Virus record (IMG/VR): IMGVR_UViG_3300033571_004246
Location: 1-34,747 of that record
Direction: 5' to 3' (one strand)
DNA from: a virus
DNA length: 34,747 nt
The position numbers and the translations under genes were made by a program. This document shows positions 1 through 6,966 of this stretch, one piece after another (position 1 is the first letter of the stretch; each line of letters begins with the position of its first letter). The notes beneath the pieces were generated by a model, which saw nothing but the letters and a program-made list of their open reading frames with translations, was not told where the DNA came from and did no database searches.

Positions 1-661
1 TAAATTGTTGGTTAAGCCATTCAAAATTATTAATTAATTTTAATGCTTCTATATTTTCCACATGTTGCCTGCCGTATTCTCTACCTGCAATAGCACCTTT
101 AATAGAATATTCTCCGTGCAATCTATCAATGCCCATGGAACACCATGCATCTAATCTAATATCAGTTTCTATTTGTTTCTGCCTATCTATTACTGCACTG
201 GCTAACTTAGTACATTCTCTAAATGCACTTTTCCATGTGTTAAACGGATCGCTGTTAAATGCAGTAATGTTACTAACTTCCTCAACCTTTTGAAACTTTG
301 TACTGATGCTGGTAGTCATATCAGGTTTAGACACATCCATGTTTAATGTCATAAGCCTTGGTAACAGTTTAACTCCGCCATTGCCGTATTCGAGATCATT
401 AACTGGATTACGACTACGCCACACATGAACATACTCAGTATCTCGAGGAGTATAATTAAACCTGAAAGTATCTAATATGATAGCATCGCCATCGACTACC
501 CACATCATGTCAGTGAAACAATAGCTGGCGGCAGTAATATGTGCTTGGTGTATTCCTTTTACTCCGTGAACTCGTTTTGCAAACGGAAATCTATTTTTTA
601 AAAGATTCCAATGATCGTCCGCGTCGGGTTCTTGATAGCTAATGAATACAATATCGTACAT
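1..661 (-). CDS. GT-A-like glycosyltransferase-type protein, C-terminus cut by window edge
   Basis: Reading the minus strand from the ATG at 661 gives an open frame of 220 codons with no stop before the window edge, so the gene continues to the left. The product begins MYDIVFISYQEPDADD and has AKRVHGVKG at about residues 28-36, WVVDGD at 54-59 and YGNGGVKLLP near residue 93. These blocks align by eye with the neighbouring 307-residue protein (DIV-SY-EP, AKRVHGV-G, VVDGD, YGNGG-K), so the two are tandem paralogues. An acidic DxD-type motif after a hydrophobic strand is typical of nucleotide-sugar binding in GT-A enzymes, so a glycosyltransferase role is inferred, not shown. Its ATG shares one base with the upstream stop codon (TAATG), suggesting translational coupling. 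Confidence 0.8.
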   Translation of the reverse strand, partial: MYDIVFISYQEPDADDHWNLLKNRFPFAKRVHGVKGIHQAHITAASYCFTDMMWVVDGDAIILDTFRFNYTPRDTEYVHVWRSRNPVNDLEYGNGGVKLLPRLMTLNMDVSKPDMTTSISTKFQKVEEVSNITAFNSDPFNTWKSAFRECTKLASAVIDRQKQIETDIRLDAWCSMGIDRLHGEYSIKGAIAGREYGRQHVENIEALKLINNFEWLNQQF

Positions 662-1584
662 TATTTTCCTACAATAAATGTATTTGGCATACGAGGAGGA
701 TTAGTATAGAGAGATTTAAATAACTTACTTTGTTCGGGAGTAAATGCATCTGCCATTGATAAACTTAATTCGTGTTTAAGAGTTTCACCTATGCCCATTA
801 TTTCGAACGGTAGCATCTTATCTGTAGTGTTACTGTCGTGCTCGGCCCAGTATTTGTTTAGCCATTTAAAATCACGAACATTAACATAGTCCCAGTCGGT
901 GCAATTTGTCATATAACATCCTTGACGGGCTCCGTATATTGCCCATATACCATTTTTAACATCAAGGCCTATGTGCATCCATACTAATAAACGTTGGAAG
1001 TTTTTCCAATGTACTACTTTACTAAAATTTAAAGGATCAACTTTTGAACCTTCGTTTAATCCCATCTTTACACCTTCGCGGAAACCTGCTCTCCATGCTT
1101 GTTGCGGAGTGGCATTATTATACACATCACTCATGCATTGTTCCATTTGTATATAATTAATATCCCAACAAAAGTCAACCTGAGTTTTAGCATTGTCACT
1201 CTCAGCAGCTTCGTGAGTTTTCATATCAAGAACTAACTTTGTCGGCCAACATTTAATTCCACCGTTGCCGTAGATTAATCCGTTAATAACATTTTGGGCT
1301 CCCCAACTAATTACACTTTGATTAAGATCTACTTCATCCTTGAATTCAACTTCCTGCTTTAGGAACTCGGGACGAATTTTATTATCGCCGTCAACGACTA
1401 TAAGCCTTTCTGTTTCGCAGATTCGAGCACAGGCCTTGTGTGCGGCATCGCTGCCTTCAACTCCGTGGACCCGTTTTGCCCATGGCACTTTTGTTAATAA
1501 ATCGGCATAATTTTCTTCTGCATTTGGCTCGTCGTAACTGAGATATACAATATCGCAGTCTGTTACTTTAAATTTTTGACTCAT
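661..1584 (-). CDS. GT-A-like glycosyltransferase-type protein (307 aa)
   Basis: This is a complete 307-residue soluble protein with no signal peptide or membrane segment. Key blocks are DIVYLSYDEPNAEE (residues 11-24), AKRVHGVEG (36-44), LIVVDGDNK (61-69) and YGNGGIKCWP near residue 106. The DGD at 65-67 after a hydrophobic strand looks like the metal and nucleotide-sugar motif of GT-A folds. The same blocks occur in the partial gene that follows it, so this is a tandem duplication. The central and C-terminal parts are rich in W, Y and N and have no motif I recognise. Its start overlaps the upstream gene by 4 bases, within an overlapping cluster. Substrate and acceptor cannot be read from the sequence. 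Virion, host-surface or DNA-base glycosylation are all possible. Confidence 0.75.
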   Translation of the reverse strand: MSQKFKVTDCDIVYLSYDEPNAEENYADLLTKVPWAKRVHGVEGSDAAHKACARICETERLIVVDGDNKIRPEFLKQEVEFKDEVDLNQSVISWGAQNVINGLIYGNGGIKCWPTKLVLDMKTHEAAESDNAKTQVDFCWDINYIQMEQCMSDVYNNATPQQAWRAGFREGVKMGLNEGSKVDPLNFSKVVHWKNFQRLLVWMHIGLDVKNGIWAIYGARQGCYMTNCTDWDYVNVRDFKWLNKYWAEHDSNTTDKMLPFEIMGIGETLKHELSLSMADAFTPEQSKLFKSLYTNPPRMPNTFIVGK

Positions 1585-2132
1585 TCTATTTCCTTAATAC
1601 CGTAAGAGTTAAAACGTTTGTTTGTTACTAAACTAAACTTAGATAGATTTAGTTCAACTTTGGTTTTAAACGGTATATCTTCGTTTATTTTAGTAGTATC
1701 TACATGAATTGTAGTATACAATATATGCGGGTTGTCTTTTTTAGAAACAAAAAACAAAAAAGAAGACGCTATCTCTAATTTATCCTTAATATCTTCCCTT
1801 ACAGATATTCTCCATTTTGCTTCGCTGGTATAGTGTTCTATAGTTATTTCGTTATTATAAGACTTAGTACGGGGAATTAAGTAGGGCATATTATTTTGAA
1901 CAATAACTTGCTCTTCTTCTTTTTCAATTATGCCTTTACTGAGATTAAAAAAGTATTCGATAGCGTAGTTATCAGCTTTTTTTGTACCGAAAGCCATGAA
2001 CTCTTTAACAAGCTCTCTATCAATTTCAAAATTTCTATTAATAGTCGACGGCACGTTGCTTAATGCATGGACTTTCCCTGTTGCATCGTACTGTACATAC
2101 CAATAAATTATTGTAGGTGGTCGTATAATCAT
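1581..2132 (-). CDS. Hypothetical protein (183 aa) in glycosyltransferase cluster
   Basis: I do not recognise this 183-residue protein. It begins MIIRPPTIIYWYVQYD and appears to alternate beta strands with charged loops. It has a KEEEQ stretch near residue 72 and no signal peptide, membrane helix or catalytic motif that I can identify. It overlaps both neighbours by 4 bases (ATGA type), so it is translationally coupled to the glycosyltransferase-like genes on either side and may work with them. A structural or accessory role is equally possible. Coding status is supported by the tight packing and by the lack of a competing frame. Confidence 0.7.
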   Translation of the reverse strand: MIIRPPTIIYWYVQYDATGKVHALSNVPSTINRNFEIDRELVKEFMAFGTKKADNYAIEYFFNLSKGIIEKEEEQVIVQNNMPYLIPRTKSYNNEITIEHYTSEAKWRISVREDIKDKLEIASSFLFFVSKKDNPHILYTTIHVDTTKINEDIPFKTKVELNLSKFSLVTNKRFNSYGIKEIE

Positions 2133-2959
2133 ACTTTAGATAACTTCAGCATCATATCTTCTGTTAGGAACTCATCTTCAACATAGTGAAACACGCCCTG
2201 TTGTTTAACATTGCCCACTATTAGATTGCAGTTATCATCTAAATAGGAACTAAGAACATGAGTCCATTTTAACGGGATAGTATTCCAGCCTTGTATAGCT
2301 GGCTTCATGTGAGTAAAACTTGGTATTATTGTTCCAGGAACAACAACTGTATCTTCACATGCCATAAATTTAATTGCAAGAGCTGCGCTTACATCTATAC
2401 TGCAAAATTTTTGTGTAGAGTTAGGCAAGAATTCTTTATAAAACTCTTGCCAATTTTTAGTAATGATGTCAAGCCATTTAAAAAATTCAAATGACATTGC
2501 ATTCTTTTTAAAATAAAATGCGCCTACATATATGTTGGGTAGTTGGTTAGCTGTAAATGTTTTTCTATAAAAATCACTGGTAACAGGATTCTTTCTATAA
2601 TCTACTACTGTAGATGTAAACATTAAATTATGATTAGAAAAATGTTGCCACCAATGATCGTTAGAATTTAATAGCAACATGTCTACATCATATACAATGT
2701 TTTCTTTGAAAGGGGTTGCATGTATAATTTTCCAACGGTTTTCAATTTTCCAACTGGTCTCAGCAGCAAGATCACCCCATGGTATAGGAATGATATAATC
2801 AAATGCGTGTTTATACAATTCAGGAACTATATCATTGGTAATTAAACAAGTTTTATTTTCTATTTTGTTAAAACGTTTAATAGATAGAGCCAATGCGCAA
2901 GCCTGACGTACATAGTCAACGTCACTATTCTGAGCTATGAATACGTGACCTTTAGACAT
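2129..2959 (-). CDS. GT8-like (GT-A fold) glycosyltransferase candidate
   Basis: This 276-residue protein opens with GHVFIAQNSDVDYVRQACALA, the layout of GT-A enzymes in which a first beta strand is followed by a helix. NIVYDVDMLLLN (about residues 87-98) carries a DVD motif at 91-93 at the position where GT8-type enzymes bind metal and nucleotide sugar. NIYVGAFYFKK near residue 141 matches the usual substrate-pocket strand. It is a paralogue of the next gene upstream (same FAQN-type start, DVD motif and mid-region F-W-FRKN/YFKKN block). Its start overlaps that gene by 8 bases. Family placement is by motif and layout only, so donor sugar and acceptor are unknown. Confidence 0.75.
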   Translation of the reverse strand: MSKGHVFIAQNSDVDYVRQACALALSIKRFNKIENKTCLITNDIVPELYKHAFDYIIPIPWGDLAAETSWKIENRWKIIHATPFKENIVYDVDMLLLNSNDHWWQHFSNHNLMFTSTVVDYRKNPVTSDFYRKTFTANQLPNIYVGAFYFKKNAMSFEFFKWLDIITKNWQEFYKEFLPNSTQKFCSIDVSAALAIKFMACEDTVVVPGTIIPSFTHMKPAIQGWNTIPLKWTHVLSSYLDDNCNLIVGNVKQQGVFHYVEDEFLTEDMMLKLSKV

Positions 2960-3788
2960 TTTCTATACACCTTAGTAAACTAAACTTGTTCATAACATGC
3001 ATATCGAGATTGTTTGTCTTGAGATGTATGTAATCGCCGGGTGCGCCTTCTTTTTCAACTAAGAAGTGCATTGTATTACCTACTGACTTAGTCAAATAAT
3101 CTCTATCAGTTATATAAAACATCTTGCTGGGTAAGTGTTGAGCAAACCCGTTGATGTCGAATCCATTCATCATGTGAAGGGCTATGCTGAATCCGAAATC
3201 ATTTCTAAAATTAGTACTGTGTATTTGATAGATGTACTTATAATAGTGCCAATTAGTTTTAATATGCGAAACTAATTCAAAGAAACTTTCTGTTATTTTA
3301 TTTTTCCTAAACCAGAAAGCAGTTGCCCAGTAGAAGGGAATTGAATACTGACTAATATGGTTAAACTCTTGTTGATCTCGCCACTGTGCAATATCAAATG
3401 ACTGTTTATAAATTAAAAAATCTTGAGGTTGGAACCAGCAATACTGTAATGTAGGAGAGTTAATGATATAATCAACATCAATTACTAATGTTTCGTCGTA
3501 TGGGGATAATAAAAATGCATTAGACCTGCTGGTATTGTTCCATTGTAAATTGACACTTGTTTCTGCACCATCGTAAAAGTATTTGGTGTAAGGTGATTGC
3601 TCGTCTATTTCAACAATACAATCAACTACGTGTTCAGTATCATTAATTAACAGTTGAGCTTTATTGTTAGTAACTACGCATACAGGTTTATTAAGGTGCT
3701 CTTTTACTCGCGTGGCTGCATAGACTGCCAACTTAGTGTAATCAACTATTGAATTATTTTGAGCAAATAATAAAACTCCTTGTGTCAT
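2952..3788 (-). CDS. GT8-like (GT-A fold) glycosyltransferase candidate
   Basis: This 278-residue paralogue of the gene downstream begins MTQGVLLFAQNNSIVDYTKLA and has VCVVTNN at about residues 36-42. ETLVIDVDYIIN (99-110) contains a DVD motif at 104-106, expected for metal-dependent GT-A sugar transfer. ATAFWFRKNKITESFFE near the middle corresponds to GAFYFKKNAMSFEFFK in the neighbour, which supports tandem duplication. No membrane segment is visible, so it should act in the infected-cell cytoplasm. The ATG overlaps the stop of the preceding 116-residue gene (ATGA), placing both in one transcription unit. The target could be tail-fibre protein, host polysaccharide or DNA; nothing in the sequence decides this. 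Confidence 0.75.
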   Translation of the reverse strand: MTQGVLLFAQNNSIVDYTKLAVYAATRVKEHLNKPVCVVTNNKAQLLINDTEHVVDCIVEIDEQSPYTKYFYDGAETSVNLQWNNTSRSNAFLLSPYDETLVIDVDYIINSPTLQYCWFQPQDFLIYKQSFDIAQWRDQQEFNHISQYSIPFYWATAFWFRKNKITESFFELVSHIKTNWHYYKYIYQIHSTNFRNDFGFSIALHMMNGFDINGFAQHLPSKMFYITDRDYLTKSVGNTMHFLVEKEGAPGDYIHLKTNNLDMHVMNKFSLLRCIENV

Positions 3789-4135
3789 AGACTCATGATG
3801 CCTTCAACAGTTCTATTCTTTCTCAAAGTTGAATAGGCAGTGTAGTATGCATTTATTGCACATTGATAAGTTGACAATGCTGTTTCAAGAAACTTATTAA
3901 GATTATCAATATCAATAGGCAACTCGTTAGTATCAACTAATACTGCGTTAGTAGCATCACTGATATCAGTCAATGTTTTTACAAAATTTATCAATTCTCG
4001 AGTAGCTGTAAACATGCCACCATTATGATAAAAAATTAAACTTTGATGATATTCTTCTTTAAGTATTTGCTTTTGGCCTGATAAGGTGGCCATGTAATTG
4101 GCAATGCCAAATGCTTTTTCAATCTTTTCGTCCAC
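3785..4135 (-). CDS. Small conserved-looking protein (116 aa) with GTG start
   Basis: The predicted product is 116 residues, probably mostly helical, with IANYMATLSGQK at 11-22 and FYHNGGMFTATRELINFVK at 35-53. From memory it resembles small hypothetical proteins that recur near structural genes of marine T4-like phages; no function is known to me. I accept the GTG start at 4135 because GGGAG lies exactly six bases upstream (4142-4146), an ideal ribosome-binding distance. The next methionine (codon 15, ATG at 4093) has no comparable site. The ribosome binding site sits inside the 3' arm of a terminator-like hairpin. It is the first gene of the glycosyltransferase group and overlaps the next by four bases. 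Confidence 0.7.
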   Translation of the reverse strand: MDEKIEKAFGIANYMATLSGQKQILKEEYHQSLIFYHNGGMFTATRELINFVKTLTDISDATNAVLVDTNELPIDIDNLNKFLETALSTYQCAINAYYTAYSTLRKNRTVEGIMSL

Positions 4136-4139
4136 AAAA

Positions 4140-4184
4140 AACTCCCAGGAATATAGTATATATTACTATATCTGTCTGGGAGTT
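4140..4184 (-). terminator. Terminator-like nested hairpin after the fibre operon
   Basis: A perfect 9-bp stem (4140-4148 with 4176-4184, AACTCCCAG/CTGGGAGTT) encloses a second perfect 8-bp stem (4151-4158 with 4164-4171) with a 5-base loop. On the minus strand the outer stem runs into TTTTTT, the layout of a rho-independent terminator. It begins about 22 bases after the stop of the 342-residue gene and so would end the structural transcript. The T run immediately precedes the GTG of the next gene. Confidence 0.7.
4142..4146 (-). promoter_or_regulatory. Ribosome binding site sequestered in hairpin arm
   Basis: GGGAG is followed by TTTTTT and then the GTG start of the 116-residue gene. These bases belong to the 3' arm of the outer 9-bp stem, so they would be paired in any read-through transcript. 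This site decides the start codon choice. Confidence 0.6.
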
Positions 4185-4189
4185 GTCAA
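4159..4189 (-). promoter_or_regulatory. Possible sigma70-type promoter overlapping the hairpin
   Basis: On the minus strand a perfect TTGACA (4184-4189) is followed after 18 bases by TAATAT (4159-4164, four of six matches to the -10 consensus). TATACT overlaps at 4154-4159 at a poorer spacing. The predicted start, near 4152, falls inside the hairpin, so this transcript would lack the 5' arm. The region is very AT-rich, so a chance match is possible. Confidence 0.4.
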
Positions 4190-4205
4190 CTCTTTTGAAG
4201 TTTTT

Positions 4206-5234
4206 TTATGCGCCCCATGCCCCGGCTGCGCCAGTCGGTGCATTAACACTGACGTTACTGCCAGTTGGCTGAGTATAACGAGCAATAATACCAATGGTAC
4301 CTGTTACTGGCTCGTCAACTAACGGGCCGTATGGTGGCGGTGGACTTGGTACTGGGCGGTCGCCTGCATCAATATCTTGATAAGAAAACGTAAATTCTAA
4401 TGTATATGCATTGACTTTCTTAGCTGCAATATAGAATCGATTTTCTGCATACTTGGAGGCAGAGGAAGTTTGAACTAATAAGTTAGTTCCGCCATTTACG
4501 CCAGCACCACTGGCCGGTAAACCGCTGTAACCTGTACCTGTAGCAACACTTCCACCACTGTTATACGATCCGCCAACAAGGCTACTTGAACCATTTTTAA
4601 AGAAAAACTCGCCAATGCCACTTAACATTGATGTCCAATCGGTGTCTTTTGAATTTGCTGCTGTGCCGGATCGTGATGTTGTAAACTGTAATGCACCGCC
4701 TGCGTTAAAAAATGCACGGGCATGATTAGTTGCTGATATGGCTCCGTATCCTGCAAATGTCACTGTAAGAACAATCGATCGAGATTGTTGCAAACTTGTT
4801 CCACCCCAATTGCCTGCTACAGAAGGCTGTGAACCAAATAGGGCAATGTTAGGTGTCAATTCAACTGCAAGGTCTCGTTGACTGTTTACACCAGATGAGA
4901 ATTGAGTATACTGATCTCGAATACTATCACTAATAGTAGTACTGCTGGTAATAACTTGGAGTATTTGATATGGTGATCCACGGTTAGCAGAGTTACTTGC
5001 AAGTCCATCAGTAACAGCGTTACCTGTTTGGTGCATACGAGCTCTTGCAAGATCAGATCTTAAATTATTCCATTGTGCGGCTGTAATAACTGCGCCCGGG
5101 CTAACTTGAGCACTTGCAAGTGTCTGCCCGTAACCGCTGGTGCCTGTGCCAACTCCGAGAATATTTGATATCGAAGTTTGGACATTATTATAGTCTGCTG
5201 TAGTGGCTCTCGAGCCTACTGCCATTTCTGCCAT
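4206..5234 (-). CDS. Virion structural protein, tail or fibre related (342 aa)
   Basis: This 342-residue protein is rich in G, S, T, A and N and ends in a low-complexity tail after a proline segment (RPVPSPPPPYGP, near residue 295). The N-terminus (residues 1-90) has DYNNVQTSISNILG and ITAAQWNNLRSDLARARMHQ and looks helical. The middle (about 110-290) appears to be a beta-sandwich. No enzyme motif is seen. Similar proteins occur among fibre genes of marine T4-like phages, so an appendage or adhesin component is likely. The first ATG (5234) is chosen over the one four codons later because AAGGA lies nine bases upstream. It is the last gene of the structural run and is followed by the terminator-like hairpin. 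Confidence 0.75.
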   Translation of the reverse strand: MAEMAVGSRATTADYNNVQTSISNILGVGTGTSGYGQTLASAQVSPGAVITAAQWNNLRSDLARARMHQTGNAVTDGLASNSANRGSPYQILQVITSSTTISDSIRDQYTQFSSGVNSQRDLAVELTPNIALFGSQPSVAGNWGGTSLQQSRSIVLTVTFAGYGAISATNHARAFFNAGGALQFTTSRSGTAANSKDTDWTSMLSGIGEFFFKNGSSSLVGGSYNSGGSVATGTGYSGLPASGAGVNGGTNLLVQTSSASKYAENRFYIAAKKVNAYTLEFTFSYQDIDAGDRPVPSPPPPYGPLVDEPVTGTIGIIARYTQPTGSNVSVNAPTGAAGAWGA

Positions 5235-5246
5235 TTTAGTTATTCC

Positions 5247-6917
5247 TTATAATATAATTGCTTCGACGAGTTTAATTCCGTCATCGTCGCTGTTTTCAAG
5301 TGCGATAGCAAACGTATCCGGAAAACTACCTGCTCGTATAGCCATGTTCTTTAATATAACATGAGCTGATCCTGCACAACCGTTGCCTGCTGCTATTAAT
5401 TTATCACCTTTGCGAACCGGTCCTAACACTTTTACTGGAACGCGACCTTTTAAAGCAATGTAAGTACCGCCTTCTAATCCAGCATTCATCATGTAGGCTG
5501 GACTACCCGAAACAGCACCAAATGCTCGTTCGCCAAGTTGGCAAGCTGTAACTTCGGCTTCTCCGCCTACAACAACTACTGTGCCAATTTCATATTCGTC
5601 ATCTGCTAAGTATTTTTCGGCTAAGTCAGCGAACAATGCTGATGTTGCTGTACCTTGGAACAACACTGCATTTAAGTTACCGTCAAGGTCTCTACACGCA
5701 ATAGTATTAGCAGTGCCAACTCCTAAACTATCTACTGCGGCAGTTCTGTAAGTGCCTGATCCAACTTCTAACGAGCCGGCTTGCGTTGCTGTGGTAGCAG
5801 TTCCTGCTGATGTTGATGAGCCAAGAATATTAATTGTGTACGAGCCCGATAAGCGAGCTGCTGGAACAGTTCCAGTTGTTAACTCTGTAGCATTTAATGC
5901 TGTTATGTTTGCTCCGTTGCCGTAAACTGACCCGGCATAGACATTTCTAAACTTAGTCAACGCGGCGCCTAAGTCGGTAGTAACATTGTTGCCTGGCAAA
6001 ATGTGGGCGCCTTGCAACGTCATAGGCTTATGCGGCACTGACGGTGCGGCTGAATTATAAGTTTGAAATTTAATTGTATCGTTGTTTAAGGTTTTAACAA
6101 TTGGAGTGATTGAATCTGTAGGATCAATAAAAACTGCAAGATCATTATCGTCACCAAGTAGCCATCCTTCGTCAACAAAACTAACAATACTACTAAACTC
6201 AATACCGCCCGGAGATTTTAAAACAAAATCGTCGATTCCACGACCTGCTAATTTTAAAGAATTGCTGGTAGTTCCCCAGATAATTCTGCCGGAACCAATA
6301 TCTGTAATACCGTCTGAATTGTCAGTGTTAACTAACGTGATACCTTCTTTGATTGTACCAAATCCAGGAATTGCGCTTGCAAGACTAAGAGTAAACTGAT
6401 CTGCTGAAATTATCATCATTACTTCACCGTTAGTAATGCCTTGAATAATTGCATGACTTGCGCCAGTAGCATTGTCTGTAACGCTAACTGATTTCATCTG
6501 TGTTGTACCTAATCCAGCGACACCTTGTGGACCTACTAACACATAAGAAGTGCCGTCGTACACATATAACTGTTTGTTATTTGTTTCCCACCAAAAGTCA
6601 CCTTGGCCAAGGCCTACTGGGCCAGTAGGCCCAGATGCGCTTTCGGCTCCGCCTGCTGTTCTCCAACGTGCAGAAGAAGCATCATAAAATTTAATTTTCT
6701 TTGTAGAAATATCGTACCAAATTTGACCTGTTATAGGGCGCGGTGGCGAAGCACTTCCTGCAAAATTTTCTAATAAGTGTACAAAATTTTCATTTTGAAC
6801 TTCACCGTAGCCTGCGTAGTTTTTACCTATCAATTTGATATCGAGTGTACTATCAATAGTACCATCCTCAACTACTGCTATCGTTGTTCCGTTGTATTTG
6901 TCTATGCTATACGACAT
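5247..6917 (-). CDS. Tail fibre-like protein with shared N- and C-terminal modules (556 aa)
   Basis: Residues 1 to about 140 carry the module shared with the next two larger fibre genes: LIGKNYAGYGEVQNENFVHL, LLENFAGSASPP, GQIWYD and KIKFYDASSARW, then GDFWWETNNKQLYVYDG. The middle is a beta-rich region with AGSVYGNGANITALNATELT-type repeats near residue 330. From about residue 400 (ACRDLDGNLNAVLFQGTAT, then LFADLAEKYLADDEY) it shares a C-terminal module with the 301-residue protein at 12874-13779. This module-swap pattern is typical of phage fibres: the N-terminus attaches to the virion and the distal part reaches out. A consensus late promoter and an AGGGG ribosome binding site nine bases before the ATG precede it. 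There is no intramolecular chaperone or peptidase S74 motif. Confidence 0.8.
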   Translation of the reverse strand: MSYSIDKYNGTTIAVVEDGTIDSTLDIKLIGKNYAGYGEVQNENFVHLLENFAGSASPPRPITGQIWYDISTKKIKFYDASSARWRTAGGAESASGPTGPVGLGQGDFWWETNNKQLYVYDGTSYVLVGPQGVAGLGTTQMKSVSVTDNATGASHAIIQGITNGEVMMIISADQFTLSLASAIPGFGTIKEGITLVNTDNSDGITDIGSGRIIWGTTSNSLKLAGRGIDDFVLKSPGGIEFSSIVSFVDEGWLLGDDNDLAVFIDPTDSITPIVKTLNNDTIKFQTYNSAAPSVPHKPMTLQGAHILPGNNVTTDLGAALTKFRNVYAGSVYGNGANITALNATELTTGTVPAARLSGSYTINILGSSTSAGTATTATQAGSLEVGSGTYRTAAVDSLGVGTANTIACRDLDGNLNAVLFQGTATSALFADLAEKYLADDEYEIGTVVVVGGEAEVTACQLGERAFGAVSGSPAYMMNAGLEGGTYIALKGRVPVKVLGPVRKGDKLIAAGNGCAGSAHVILKNMAIRAGSFPDTFAIALENSDDDGIKLVEAIIL

Positions 6918-6940
6918 TTTGATTGACCCCTAAACTCATG

Positions 6941-6948
6941 TATTTATA
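6941..6948 (-). promoter_or_regulatory. T4-type late promoter (TATAAATA)
   Basis: The minus strand reads a perfect TATAAATA in the 49-base gap between the 885- and 556-residue genes. With the box at -13 to -6, the start would be near 6935, giving a leader of about 18 bases that contains AGGGG. The fit between box, leader and ribosome binding site makes this convincing. Confidence 0.75.
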
Positions 6949-6966
6949 TAATAAAGTAGTTGTGTA

